Notes: generated by a model from the sequence alone, not told the origin. 39,596 bases of DNA from an uncultured Prochlorococcus sp. (GCA_902620895.1 CACNJU010000015.1:1-39596), one strand, 5' to 3'. Positions 27,447 to 37,972 are shown, counted from the stretch's first letter. Numbers and translations are program-made.

Positions 27447-27989
27447 TTACAAATATCTTTTTGATGATTTTGCTTGCCTATCTACGGCAATTAAATTTTC
27501 TGAAAGATCCTTTTTCAGTCTTTTCTCTATCATACCTATTGGCATCCACTGACAACCTTGAACAGTTAGATCGTAGATTAATGAATTTTTTGAAGAATTC
27601 TTAATGCTTTGTATTTTCCAACTGCCTTCAAATTTCCTGAAATCTCCTTTAATCAAATTAAATTTTAAGAGGCCAAGTTCCTTATCTTCAAATAAATCGA
27701 TGGTTACTTCAGCTGAAAATTTCATACCGAGGAAATCCTGGGCCCCAACTTGTTTAAGGTGGACATTATTTCCCTTCTGAAATATTTTTTTGCTCGATAA
27801 GAGATTTGGTATAAATAGATTTAGCCGATCATAATCTGTTAGAACACTCCACAAAGAATCGAAACTTGCAGAAGTTGTAAGCTGAGCTGCCAGTCGTCTT
27901 GTTCCGCCAGAAAGCTTTTCCATCGTCTGCTCAATTGTCCTGAAATCATTTTCTTTATAATGATTTACTGATTCTTGAGGATTATTCAT
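27447..27989 (-). CDS. SRPBCC/START-like (Coq10-type) protein
   Basis: 180 residues, ATG start. The core (about 30-170) has the polyketide-cyclase/Coq10 pattern: AQLTTSASFDSLWSVLTDYD followed by LNLFIPNLLSSKKI, then a long beta stretch VHLKQVGAQDFLGMKFSAEV and a C-terminal helix IEKRLKKDLSENLIAVDRQA. Such proteins hold a hydrophobic ligand, for instance quinone or pigment, in a deep cavity. In cyanobacteria and plants paralogues of unknown function are common. No signal peptide. It ends 12 bases from the tRNA-Glu gene and starts 184 bases from petH. Confidence 0.8.
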   Translation of the reverse strand: MNNPQESVNHYKENDFRTIEQTMEKLSGGTRRLAAQLTTSASFDSLWSVLTDYDRLNLFIPNLLSSKKIFQKGNNVHLKQVGAQDFLGMKFSAEVTIDLFEDKELGLLKFNLIKGDFRKFEGSWKIQSIKNSSKNSLIYDLTVQGCQWMPIGMIEKRLKKDLSENLIAVDRQAKSSKRYL

Positions 27990-28121
27990 GTAATGAATTT
28001 TTTAATTAGATAAAAAATTATTTTCTGAGTAACTATACTGATAAAAACAACAAAAATTGAAAAATAAAAATAAATTCATCTAATTATTCCGATCTCAAAA
28101 CGTAACCATTTTTGTAAAACT

Positions 28122-28143
28122 ACTACAAATTAAACTACAAATT
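28122..28143 (+). repeat. Tandem decamer ACTACAAATT upstream of petH
   Basis: Two identical copies of ACTACAAATT start at 28122 and 28134 with two bases between, 31 bases before the petH ATG at 28174. Their 12-base period is close to one helical turn, so a tandem activator site is conceivable. The remainder of the 184-base gap (27990-28173) is AT-rich; a TATATA-like box lies at about 28154. No NtcA site (GTA-N8-TAC) was found. Confidence 0.3.
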
Positions 28144-28170
28144 GATAGTCTTTTATATAAAGAAAACTAA

Positions 28171-29301
<1,131 letters not shown>

Positions 29302-29377
29302 ATTCTTTTTGGTTTAGACACAATACGTAGCTAATATTAGAAAAAAAGAGGATTTTAAAAATAAGAATACTAAAAAT

Positions 29378-30901
29378 ATGCCTTCAACTTTAAGTAATCC
29401 TTTAAGATTAGGTTTACGGCAAGAGAGAGTCATATCTCCACAATGCTTAGTAATATTTGGTGCTAGTGGAGACCTTACTCATAGAAAATTAATACCAGCC
29501 CTATTTGAACTCTATTTGCAAAGAAGAATTCCTAGTGAATTTGGAATAGTCGGTTGTGCAAGAAGACCTTGGAATGATAACGAGTTTAGAGAAAAGATGA
29601 AAGTAAAGCTATCAAATCAAATATCTGGTAAAGAAAGGGAGTGGGAACAATTTTCTAATTATCTTTTTTATGAACCAGTTGACTTACAACAAAGTGATCA
29701 TGTCGTAAGGCTTTCTAGAAGATTAAATGAAATTGATAAAACACAAGCTACTCATGGTAATAGAACATTTTATTTATCAGTATCTCCGAATTTCTATGCA
29801 AGTGGATGTAAAGCTCTTAAAGCAGCTGGCCTTTTAGATGACCCTAAGAAAAGTCGTTTGGTTATTGAAAAACCTTTTGGAAGAGATTATTCAAGTGCAA
29901 AAAAATTGAATAAGATCGTTCAAAGTTGCGCTGAAGAAAGTCAGATTTATAGGATTGATCATTATTTAGGTAAAGAAACAGTTCAAAATATTCTTGTCTT
30001 GAGGTTTGCTAATACTATTTTTGAACCAATCTGGAACAGAAATTATATATCAAGTGTACAAATTACTTCATCTGAAACAGTGGGTGTTGAAGATAGAGCA
30101 GGTTATTACGAAAGCTCTGGTGCTTTAAGAGATATGCTTCAAAATCATATGACTCAAATGCTTGCTGTTACTGCTATGGAACCTCCTGGAAAGTTTGAAC
30201 CAGAAGCGATAAGAAATGAAAAAGCTAAGGTTCTTCAAGCTTCAAAACTTGCTGACGAAAATGAACCGTGGAATTGTTGCATAAGAGGTCAATATGGAGA
30301 GGGGGGAAATATTTCCAATCGACTTAAGGGATATAGGGAGGAAAATGGTGTTAATTGTAATAGCACAACAGAAACTTATATCGCGACAAAAGTTTTCGTT
30401 GATAATTGGCGTTGGCAAGGGGTTCCTTTTTATTTGAGAACAGGTAAAAGATTACCCAAAAGACTTGGAGAAATAGTCTTAACTTTTAAAGATGTTCCTG
30501 TTCATTTATTTGAATCAACAATAATAAATCCTGCCCCTAATCAACTTATCCTTAGAATTCAGCCAAATGAAGGGGCTACTTTCAAATTTGAGGTAAAATC
30601 TCCTGGATCTGGAATGAAATCAAGACCTGTTGAGATGGAATTTTCTTATGATGAATCGTTTGGAGAACCCTCAGATGAAGGCTATGTAAGATTATTAGCT
30701 GATGCGATGCTTTCTGACCCAACCTTATTTACTCGAAGTGATGAAGTAGAGGCAGCCTGGAAACTATATACGCCTTTAATAGAATTGATGGATAATTCTC
30801 CTTGGAAATTACCTATTTATAATTATGAATCTATGACCTGGGGACCTCCTGAGTCTGATCAATTAACCTCAAAAGATAATATTTTCTGGCGTAGACCTTA
30901 A
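29378..30901 (+). CDS. zwf: Glucose-6-phosphate 1-dehydrogenase
   Basis: 507 residues, ATG start. The NADP fold GASGDLTHRKLIPALF is near the start; VIEKPFGRD and the active-site RIDHYLGKETVQN follow, with the substrate-binding stretch SSGALRDMLQNHMTQ. The enzyme opens the oxidative pentose phosphate pathway and supplies NADPH in the dark. It is followed by opcA two bases later and then the cobyrinate amidase gene, a three-gene unit. The cysteines used for redox control in other cyanobacteria cannot be assigned by eye. Confidence 0.97.
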   Translation: MPSTLSNPLRLGLRQERVISPQCLVIFGASGDLTHRKLIPALFELYLQRRIPSEFGIVGCARRPWNDNEFREKMKVKLSNQISGKEREWEQFSNYLFYEPVDLQQSDHVVRLSRRLNEIDKTQATHGNRTFYLSVSPNFYASGCKALKAAGLLDDPKKSRLVIEKPFGRDYSSAKKLNKIVQSCAEESQIYRIDHYLGKETVQNILVLRFANTIFEPIWNRNYISSVQITSSETVGVEDRAGYYESSGALRDMLQNHMTQMLAVTAMEPPGKFEPEAIRNEKAKVLQASKLADENEPWNCCIRGQYGEGGNISNRLKGYREENGVNCNSTTETYIATKVFVDNWRWQGVPFYLRTGKRLPKRLGEIVLTFKDVPVHLFESTIINPAPNQLILRIQPNEGATFKFEVKSPGSGMKSRPVEMEFSYDESFGEPSDEGYVRLLADAMLSDPTLFTRSDEVEAAWKLYTPLIELMDNSPWKLPIYNYESMTWGPPESDQLTSKDNIFWRRP

Positions 30902-30903
30902 AA

Positions 30904-32205
30904 ATGAAACCTCAACTAACACTCCAAACTCCTTTAGAGCTGCCTTATCAGGAAATTTCTAATTACCTTAATAAATTATGGATTTCGGAAGATAAAGATA
31001 ATAGTGGAGCTAATACTTTTACATTAATGGTTTGGCAGCCTGCTTGGCTAGAACAATGTTTGGTTCAAAAAGGATTAGTAAATGGACCCATTACTGGAAA
31101 TTTAAGTCCAGAAATAATTGAAGTTGCTAAAAAATATATATTAGATCAAGGACTTCCTATCACTACTTCACTTAGTAGTGAAGAATTATTGAATTCTTTA
31201 AAGGAAAATTTACCTAATAAAGACTTTGAAGATTTTAGAGGACAATTTTTTGAATCATCAATAAGTAAATTGAATCCAAGAAGATTAATAACACTAGCGC
31301 CAACATTAAATAAAAATTCAGATATCAAAACTTTTGTATCCGCTTACTGTCCATTAAGTGATACCCCAGCCATGCAAATTATATGTGGGGATTTAGTTGT
31401 TTTTAGAGGTGACTCAGCCTCAATATCTAATAAAGGATTAAAAATAATTGATGAATTATCTATTGATAAATTACCTTCATGGTTGTGGTGGAATGGGAGC
31501 TTGGATGAATCGCCTGAAATCTTTGAATATTTTATTAAATATGGTCTGAGGTTGATAATTGATACTGCTCTTGGATCGCCTAAAAGATGTTTAAAAGTTT
31601 TAGATCAATTAAATAATACAAATAAAGCTATTAATGATTTGAATTGGGTTAGATTGAAAAATTGGAGGGAATCATTGGCAATGATTTTTGATCCGCCTTC
31701 AAGGAGACCGATTTTAGATCATATTACTGATATTGACATTGATATCGCAGGTGATCATATGATTCAAGGTTTGTTTTTGATTTCATGGATTAGTGATAAA
31801 CTTGGCTGGTCTTTTCTAAGAGTGGAAAGGGATACAGAATCAACAAAAATAGAGTTTGAAAGAATGAATGGCGAAATAATTTCTGCATCAATTAATCCCT
31901 TGTCTTTGGGAAATCCAAGTATTCATTTAGGACAAGTTATCGGATTGAGGTTGATTTCCAAAATTAGTGAGGTTCAAAAAAATAACACTTGTGTAATACT
32001 TGGCTGTGAGTCAGTGGAATGTATGAGACTTGAGGCAGGGGGAATGGCTAATATGGAATTAATAGAACAAGTTGTTCCAAATTCTTTTTCTACATCAGAG
32101 TATGATGTAAGTAAGCTATTGGGAAGTAGTAGAGGTCATACCAGTCCTCTTTTTGAAAATTCTATTAAAATAGCCCTTCAAATATTTAATGGTTTTAATA
32201 ACTAA
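30904..32205 (+). CDS. opcA: OpcA, allosteric activator and assembly factor of G6P dehydrogenase
   Basis: 433 residues, ATG start, two bases after zwf. It has the usual OpcA layout with a conserved centre (LPSWLWWNGSLDESPE) and the later GDHMIQGLFLISWISDKLGW and ARLEAGG-like MRLEAGGMANMELIEQ. OpcA binds Zwf and, with thioredoxin and glutamine, tunes its activity across light and dark. The zwf-opcA pairing is a hallmark of cyanobacteria. No odd feature. Confidence 0.92.
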   Translation: MKPQLTLQTPLELPYQEISNYLNKLWISEDKDNSGANTFTLMVWQPAWLEQCLVQKGLVNGPITGNLSPEIIEVAKKYILDQGLPITTSLSSEELLNSLKENLPNKDFEDFRGQFFESSISKLNPRRLITLAPTLNKNSDIKTFVSAYCPLSDTPAMQIICGDLVVFRGDSASISNKGLKIIDELSIDKLPSWLWWNGSLDESPEIFEYFIKYGLRLIIDTALGSPKRCLKVLDQLNNTNKAINDLNWVRLKNWRESLAMIFDPPSRRPILDHITDIDIDIAGDHMIQGLFLISWISDKLGWSFLRVERDTESTKIEFERMNGEIISASINPLSLGNPSIHLGQVIGLRLISKISEVQKNNTCVILGCESVECMRLEAGGMANMELIEQVVPNSFSTSEYDVSKLLGSSRGHTSPLFENSIKIALQIFNGFNN

Positions 32206-32208
32206 TAA

Positions 32209-33600
32209 ATGCCTTGTGTAATATCTTCTCCTTCAACTGATAGTGGGAAAACTACATTATCGCTTTTACTATCTTGTTGGGCGTTCTCAAAAGGTATAAA
32301 GATACAAACTTTCAAGGTTGGCCCAGATTATCTTGATCAGCAACAACTTAGTTCAATTGGCCAACCTATTTGTAGGAATTTAGATATTTTTTTAAGTGGT
32401 GAGGAATGGGTTCAAGAAAGTTTTTATAAACATTCTTTGAAATATGAATTCTCATTAATTGAAGGAGCAATGGGTCTATTTGATGGATTAGGGGCAACAT
32501 CCTATTCCAGTACAGCAAATATCTCTAAACTTCTCAATGTGCCAATAATTTTTATTATTAATGCTAGAGGGCAAGTTGCTTCTCTTTTGGCAACTATTCG
32601 AGGTTTTAGAGATTTCGATAGTGAGTTGTCAATTGCAGGAATTATATTTAACAACGTTAATTCAGATAGACATAAAAAATTAATCAAAGAAGTTTTCAAA
32701 AATGAAGACATAGAAATTCTTGGTTTTTTACCATCTGATTCAAAAATAACTTTAAAGAAAGCTAATTTAGGTTTGATATCTCCAATGGATAATGGAGAGG
32801 AAATTGATGTTGAATATTTTGCAAATTTCGCCGAAAGAAATCTTGATGTATTTTCTCTTATTAAATTCCTTAAATCTCCTCAAAAGAAAATATTTAATTG
32901 TGTAAATTTTAAAGATTTAAAAATAGACAAAAGTAAACCTATCGCAATTGTAGAAGATAAAATCTTTCATTTTCAATACCCTGAGACTAAGGAGTTTTTG
33001 AGTGAAATAGGCATACCATTGATTTCATGGAGTATTTATGATGATGAAGAAATACCTAGTGAGGCTTCTTCTTTAATTATTCCTGGGGGGTTCCCTGAAA
33101 AATATGCTAATCATATAAGTAACTCTTTTAAAAGCTTAAATTCGTTAAGGAAATTCCGCAAAAATGGATTTATATATGCCGAGTGCGGAGGGATGATGAT
33201 TTTAGGAGACTTTATAAAAGACGAAAATGGTGATAATCATAAAATGAGTGGCATCCTGCCTTTTAGATCAAGAAAGAGTAAACTTTCAGTAGGTTATAGA
33301 TACATTGAGGGTTTAAAAGATACTCCGATCATTAAACAAAATCAATTAATTAGAGGACATGAATTTCATTATTGGGAAATTGAAAATAATTTATCTGAAC
33401 TTGATCTAAGAAAAGCTGAGAATCAGAGCAAACTTTCTCCTCCATGGAAAATTAAATCTTGGAAAACTGAATACAAAAATGAAGGCTTTTTTGATGAAAA
33501 TTTACATGCAAGTTGGATTCACTTACATTTGCCTAGTTCTCCAGAAGTCGCAAAAAACTTTATAGATGCCACCCAAATTAGTTTTTCAAAGGATTCTTAA
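32209..33600 (+). CDS. cbiA: Cobyrinate a,c-diamide synthase (CobB/CbiA)
   Basis: 463 residues, ATG start, three bases after opcA. An N-terminal P-loop of the dethiobiotin synthetase type (SPSTDSGKTTLSLLLSC, about 7-23) and EGAMGLFDG are followed by a C-terminal glutamine amidotransferase domain with the nucleophile Cys326 in YAECGGMMILGD and the His in WIHLHLPSSP. The enzyme amidates the a and c side chains of cobyrinate using glutamine and ATP in cobamide synthesis. Picocyanobacteria make pseudocobalamin. No cobalamin riboswitch is possible in front of it. Its stop overlaps the stop of the convergent gene in TTAA (33597-33600). Confidence 0.93.
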   Translation: MPCVISSPSTDSGKTTLSLLLSCWAFSKGIKIQTFKVGPDYLDQQQLSSIGQPICRNLDIFLSGEEWVQESFYKHSLKYEFSLIEGAMGLFDGLGATSYSSTANISKLLNVPIIFIINARGQVASLLATIRGFRDFDSELSIAGIIFNNVNSDRHKKLIKEVFKNEDIEILGFLPSDSKITLKKANLGLISPMDNGEEIDVEYFANFAERNLDVFSLIKFLKSPQKKIFNCVNFKDLKIDKSKPIAIVEDKIFHFQYPETKEFLSEIGIPLISWSIYDDEEIPSEASSLIIPGGFPEKYANHISNSFKSLNSLRKFRKNGFIYAECGGMMILGDFIKDENGDNHKMSGILPFRSRKSKLSVGYRYIEGLKDTPIIKQNQLIRGHEFHYWEIENNLSELDLRKAENQSKLSPPWKIKSWKTEYKNEGFFDENLHASWIHLHLPSSPEVAKNFIDATQISFSKDS

Positions 33601-34076
33601 TTTATTATCAAATCAAATATTTTGAGAGGAGAACCTAAAAAAAACATTCCAGGCAAAGTGATTAATGGTCCTAAAAAACTCCCCACAATGACCTCAATTT
33701 TTGTATGGCCGAGGGTTTCTTTTAAAAATAATTCAGATTGAGGGTCTAGTTTTTGTGATATTTTATTTATTTCTGCTGCTTGAATCCCAGCTGATTTTCG
33801 AACACCACTAGCGTCATACATAACTATTAGTGCTACAGCAACTGATAATGCGAATATTGAGCTATCAAATCCCAATTCATAACCAATACCAGATGTAGCA
33901 CCAGTTATTAAGGCTGAATGACTAGAAGGCATACCTCCAGTCTCGAACATGATTCCAAATCTTATCTCCCCAGTTGAAAAGAAATTGAATACAATTTTGA
34001 AAAATTGAGCAAGTAAACAGGATAATAAGCTCCAAAAAAGAACTGAATTATTAAAAAAGGAAAAAAACTCAGACAT
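33597..34076 (-). CDS. DUF212-type membrane protein (divergent PAP2/acid phosphatase-related)
   Basis: 159 residues with four likely membrane helices. GGMPSSHSALITGATSGIGY is the characteristic stretch; MYDASGVRKSAGIQAAEIN follows, as in the DUF212 family sometimes labelled vanadium-dependent haloperoxidase-related. PAP2 enzymes cut phosphate from lipids and polyprenyl diphosphates, but catalysis by DUF212 members is not shown. It is the third gene after folD and crtE (13-base gap), so a role with polyprenyl phosphates is thinkable but unproven. The last codon shares TTAA with cbiA. Confidence 0.8.
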   Translation of the reverse strand: MSEFFSFFNNSVLFWSLLSCLLAQFFKIVFNFFSTGEIRFGIMFETGGMPSSHSALITGATSGIGYELGFDSSIFALSVAVALIVMYDASGVRKSAGIQAAEINKISQKLDPQSELFLKETLGHTKIEVIVGSFLGPLITLPGMFFLGSPLKIFDLIIN

Positions 34077-34089
34077 AAATTAAAACTAA

Positions 34090-34992
34090 CTATCTGTCTC
34101 TATTTGTAATAAAGTCGGCTAATGATATTAAATACTTTGCATCTTCACCCCATGGTTCAATTGCTTTTTTTGCTTTTTCAACTAAATCAAATGCTCTTTT
34201 CTTTGACTCCTCCATCCCTAGTAATTTAGGGTAAGTAGTTTTGTCAGCTAAAAGATCTTTGCCAGCAGTTTTACCAAGCTTTTCACTACTGGAGGTTAAA
34301 TCTAGAATATCATCAATTATTTGGAAGGCTAAACCAATTCCCTCTGCATATGTTGTGAGAGCTTGTAATAGTTTTTCGTTAGCACCTGCGATCATAGCTC
34401 CTGTTCTAACGCAAGCCTTTAATAAAGCCCCAGTCTTATGAAGATGAATATATTCGAGAGTTTTAAGGTCGACTTCTTTACCTTCGCATTCCAAATCAAC
34501 AACTTGCCCCCCGACTAGTCCTGGTGCACCCGCAACTAGGGATAATTCTCCAATTACATTTAATAATCTATTTGTATCGACTCCAGGGCTTCTCAAAGAG
34601 ACCATTTCAAAGGCCCTTGTTAATAAAGCATCGCCTGCAAGAATAGCTATTGCATCTCCATATACTTTATGATTAGTCGGTCTACCTCTCCTCAAGTCAT
34701 CATTATCCATAGCGGGCAAATCATCATGAATCAAGGACATTGTATGTATCATTTCTATTGCTACTGCTGTAGGAACAGCAAGAGAGGGTTCACCTCCAGC
34801 TAGTGAGCAAGATGCTAAACATAAAATTGGACGTATTCTTTTCCCTCCAGCCAAAAGCGAATATCTCATTGATTCTCTTAATATTTCCGGATTCTCAGGC
34901 CCCAAGGAAAAATCAAGCGCTTCTTCTACAACCTTTTTTGTGTTTTTCAGATATTTTTCAAAATCAGAAATACTATTTATAACTTTAGTCAT
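34090..34992 (-). CDS. crtE: Geranylgeranyl diphosphate synthase CrtE
   Basis: 300 residues, ATG start. The first aspartate-rich motif [10 protein letters not shown] begins at residue 90 and is followed by RRGRPTNHK; the second is DDILD in [20 protein letters not shown] near the start and [13 protein letters not shown] are family marks. It builds the C20 precursor for chlorophyll phytol, carotenoids, tocopherol and plastoquinone. The Asp-rich motif with two residues inserted after DD is the bacterial short-chain type. It lies 37 bases after folD and 13 before the DUF212 gene. Confidence 0.94.
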   Translation of the reverse strand: MTKVINSISDFEKYLKNTKKVVEEALDFSLGPENPEILRESMRYSLLAGGKRIRPILCLASCSLAGGEPSLAVPTAVAIEMIHTMSLIHDDLPAMDNDDLRRGRPTNHKVYGDAIAILAGDALLTRAFEMVSLRSPGVDTNRLLNVIGELSLVAGAPGLVGGQVVDLECEGKEVDLKTLEYIHLHKTGALLKACVRTGAMIAGANEKLLQALTTYAEGIGLAFQIIDDILDLTSSSEKLGKTAGKDLLADKTTYPKLLGMEESKKRAFDLVEKAKKAIEPWGEDAKYLISLADFITNRDR

Positions 34993-35029
34993 TTTATACC
35001 TTTAGTAAAAAATTTTTTCATCTTAGAAT

Positions 35030-35926
35030 TTATGGCAAAAGGTCATTAAGAGTTGATGATAAACCAAATTGTTTTTGCCAGCTGAAAATAGTATTTACAA
35101 GTAACATTGTTACTGTCATTGGTCCAACACCTCCTGGTACAGGTGTGTAAGCAAATACTTTAGAAATGACATCCTCTAATAATACATCCCCACATAATCT
35201 GGTTTGATTTTTACCGGAACTTTTTAATCTATGTATTCCAACATCAATAATTACTGCTCCTTCTTTTACAAAACTCGAATCTATAAGATTGGGTTTTCCT
35301 GCAGCTGCAATAAGGATGTCAGCCTCTCTACAGACTTTATTCAAATTTAATGTTTTTGAATGAGTCATTGTTACAGTGCCATTTAGATTCAATAACATAA
35401 GCGATAGAGGTTTCCCAACAAGCAAACTTCTTCCAATAACAACAATTTTCTTACCTTCAATTTTAATGTTTTGGGATTTTAATAAATTAATAATGCCTGC
35501 CGGTGTGCATGATCTCATCGCAGGCTCATTTTTCACTAATTTGCCGATGTTTATTTCATTTAATCCATCTACATCTTTGCTTGGATTAATATGGCTGATC
35601 AGTTTTTGCACATCAAACTTCTTTGGGATGGGAAGTTGTAGCAACATTCCATCAATATCTTTATCAGAATTAAGTTTAATTATTAATTGTTCAATTTCTT
35701 TTTGCTCTACACTATCTTTTAAATGAAAGATAAAGCTCTTTATTCCAATCCTTGAACATGCTTTTTCTTTGTTACTTACGTAAACACCGCTCGCAGCGTC
35801 TTCACCTATTCTTATTACAGCTAAACCAGGAGCTCTTTTTGCAATTTTTTTATTTCTAGAGATATAATCGTTTAATCTTTCCTCAATTTCTAGAGATAAT
35901 TTTTTACCGTCTAATTTTAATGACAT
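35030..35926 (-). CDS. folD: FolD, methylenetetrahydrofolate dehydrogenase/cyclohydrolase
   Basis: 298 residues, ATG start. The catalytic [13 protein letters not shown] with the key Tyr and Lys, [14 protein letters not shown], then [24 protein letters not shown] of the NADP site and [15 protein letters not shown] near the end are all present. FolD interconverts methylene- and formyl-tetrahydrofolate for purine and formyl-methionine synthesis. It starts a run folD-crtE-DUF212 and faces the HD-domain gene across 75 bases that must hold both promoters. Confidence 0.96.
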   Translation of the reverse strand: MSLKLDGKKLSLEIEERLNDYISRNKKIAKRAPGLAVIRIGEDAASGVYVSNKEKACSRIGIKSFIFHLKDSVEQKEIEQLIIKLNSDKDIDGMLLQLPIPKKFDVQKLISHINPSKDVDGLNEINIGKLVKNEPAMRSCTPAGIINLLKSQNIKIEGKKIVVIGRSLLVGKPLSLMLLNLNGTVTMTHSKTLNLNKVCREADILIAAAGKPNLIDSSFVKEGAVIIDVGIHRLKSSGKNQTRLCGDVLLEDVISKVFAYTPVPGGVGPMTVTMLLVNTIFSWQKQFGLSSTLNDLLP

Positions 35927-36001
35927 TTAGAAAAACATCTCCTATTTACACCTAGCATGCCTATAATTTTAAAATTATTCAAATAGATTTATTTATATTC
36001 T

Positions 36002-37474
36002 GTGCAAAACATCACAACTACTTTAAAAAAATTGTTTTATCTATGGAAGCGAAGTCAAGTTCCAGTAAAACAACCAATTAAAATTTCAAGAATAGATAAT
36101 CTTATAATTTTTTTGGTATGCATTTTAATTTCAATAATTTCTTCATATAAACTACTTCTTATTTCACCTTTAAATATCTCAGATATTTTTGCTTGGCTTT
36201 TGACCTTTTCTGAAATACTTATAAGCTCTGGAATTTTGATATTAGTTTCAAAAAAAGAGAATCCCACAATTTCTTCAAGACAGATTTTCTTGATCATTTC
36301 TCTTCTTTTAGCAGTGCAAGCTACGAAACTAGCCTTAGCTTCAACGATAAGTCCATTATCTTTGATCATTCCACCGGCATTAATAATATCTCAAGGAATG
36401 GGAAGCATAACAGCTTTAGCATGGGTATCAATAGCAAGCTTTAGTTGGCCAGACCCAGCAGTTGCTTTTAATAATAATTTATTTTTTATTTTATTAATTT
36501 GCTCCTCAGTAGTATCTCTACTTGGAGGCAGAATAAGAAGTAGAGCTCAATTACTTCAACTATCAATTTTTGTTCCCATAGGATCGTTCTTGAGTCAATG
36601 GATATTGATTGGTAAAGATAAAATATCTCTTATTAATGACCAAGATTTTGTTTTGGCTAATGGGGATATATTTTCTGATTCCTTACTATTGGCAATAGTA
36701 ATGCTTTTTACTATTTTATTTATTCCTATTTTTGAATCGATATTCGGATTATTAACTAAAGCAAGATTACTCGAATTAGCGGATAAGGAGAAACCTCTTA
36801 TTAGAAGATTGTCTCTCGAAGCACCTGGCACTTTTGAACATACCTTACTTATATGTGGTTTAGCAGAGGAAGCAACAAGAATGATTGGTGGTGATATTGA
36901 TCTAATTAAAACTGGAGCTTTATATCATGATGTTGGTAAATTACATGCACCTAATTGGTTTATAGAAAATCAGGATGGTTCAAAAAATCCGCATGACGAA
37001 TTAGATGATCCGATTAAAAGTGCAGAAGTATTACAGGCACACGTTGATGAAGGATTAAAATTTGCAAGAAAAAATAGACTGCCTAAACTAATAGCTAATT
37101 TCATCCCTGAACATCAAGGTACCCTAAAGATGGGATATTTTTTTCAAAAAGCTATAGAAAAAAATATCGATATTAATGAACATTTTTTTAGATACAAAGG
37201 CCCTATCCCTCAGTCAAAAGAAACAGCTATTTTGATGCTTGCAGACGGATGTGAGGCAGCATTAAGAGCTATGAATATTAATGCATCTGATGAAGAAGCT
37301 TTGCTAACAATATCTAATATTATTTACTCGCGTCAAAAAGATGGGCAATTAGATGACAGTAATTTATCCAAGGGAGAAATTTTCTTAATAAAAAGGGCAT
37401 TCTTGAATGTTTGGAAAAGAATTAGACATAGAAGAATTCAGTACCCAACTAGCAAGAATAATACTTTTTCTTAA
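36002..37474 (+). CDS. Membrane HD-domain phosphohydrolase, PgpH (7TM-HD) type without extracellular domain
   Basis: 490 residues from a GTG start; no closer ATG. Residues 28-250 form about seven membrane helices. The HD domain carries His280 (FEHTLL), the HD pair His309-Asp310 (LYHDVGK), FIENQ, NPHDEL, HVDEGLKFARK, PEHQGT and the closing RHRRIQYP, the full pattern of PgpH. PgpH hydrolyses c-di-AMP to pApA in Listeria and other bacteria, where the protein also has a large extracellular 7TMR-HDED domain; that domain is absent here. Together with cdaA in this window it would complete c-di-AMP turnover. Other HD substrates remain possible. Confidence 0.85.
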   Translation: MQNITTTLKKLFYLWKRSQVPVKQPIKISRIDNLIIFLVCILISIISSYKLLLISPLNISDIFAWLLTFSEILISSGILILVSKKENPTISSRQIFLIISLLLAVQATKLALASTISPLSLIIPPALIISQGMGSITALAWVSIASFSWPDPAVAFNNNLFFILLICSSVVSLLGGRIRSRAQLLQLSIFVPIGSFLSQWILIGKDKISLINDQDFVLANGDIFSDSLLLAIVMLFTILFIPIFESIFGLLTKARLLELADKEKPLIRRLSLEAPGTFEHTLLICGLAEEATRMIGGDIDLIKTGALYHDVGKLHAPNWFIENQDGSKNPHDELDDPIKSAEVLQAHVDEGLKFARKNRLPKLIANFIPEHQGTLKMGYFFQKAIEKNIDINEHFFRYKGPIPQSKETAILMLADGCEAALRAMNINASDEEALLTISNIIYSRQKDGQLDDSNLSKGEIFLIKRAFLNVWKRIRHRRIQYPTSKNNTFS

Positions 37475-37483
37475 TTTTAAATC

Positions 37484-37876
37484 TTATAGCCTAATACTTC
37501 TTCGATGTTTTGGATTACACCAATACACAAGAGCTAATGTACTTAATAATGTTGTTAAAAGAGTAAATCCACCAATTCCAAAAATGTCTTTAAGAGCTAT
37601 CAGTCTCACCACTGAATAAGGACCCGTTCCAGATATTACCATTGATAAAGATACTAAAGTTAAAGTTACTCCCCATTTTCTCTCTGCTAAAAGAGCTGCT
37701 GAAGAAACTATTCCAACTATCGCAGCAGGCCAACCAAGACTTATGGCGAGAGTTATATTAGCAACTTTTAGTGGAGGTCCATAACTTATGATTAATGCGA
37801 TTATTGGAAGAGCTACTATATTGCTTATTAAACCGACCCATGAAAGTACCCAATATCCTAGCAACCTTTCTCTCAT
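37484..37876 (-). CDS. Small four-helix membrane protein of unknown function
   Basis: 130 residues, ATG start. Four hydrophobic stretches (about 10-30, 40-62, 68-86 and 98-120) separated by short loops, with a basic C-terminal tail PKHRRSIRL that would be cytoplasmic. No motif that I recognise; the glycine/proline pattern (ISLGWPAAIVGIVSSAAL) is like small integral membrane proteins of cyanobacteria. It lies 96 bases downstream of leuA on the same strand and is convergent with the HD-domain gene, 9 bases apart. Confidence 0.7.
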   Translation of the reverse strand: MRERLLGYWVLSWVGLISNIVALPIIALIISYGPPLKVANITLAISLGWPAAIVGIVSSAALLAERKWGVTLTLVSLSMVISGTGPYSVVRLIALKDIFGIGGFTLLTTLLSTLALVYWCNPKHRRSIRL

Positions 37877-37909
37877 TATTAACTGCTTTAAACTATTAGA
37901 TTAATTTAC

Positions 37910-37945
37910 AGTATTAAGAGACTCTTTTTAATGCAACTTAATACT
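37910..37945. repeat. Perfect 9-bp inverted repeat between leuA and the small membrane protein
   Basis: AGTATTAAG (37910-37918) and CTTAATACT (37937-37945) match perfectly, with an 18-base loop; the loop and arm also allow a shorter AAGAG/CTCTT pairing on the plus strand. It lies 27 bases past the leuA stop and 33 bases before the small membrane-protein start (both minus strand). No T-run follows on either strand, so terminator function is weak; a protein site or RNA processing hairpin is equally possible. Confidence 0.35.
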
Positions 37946-37972
37946 CCTAAAAAATAAATTTAATTTACGTGA

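Noticed and set aside
32206..32208. Possible cobalamin riboswitch for cbiA
   Set aside because: Only three bases separate opcA and cbiA, leaving no room for a riboswitch.
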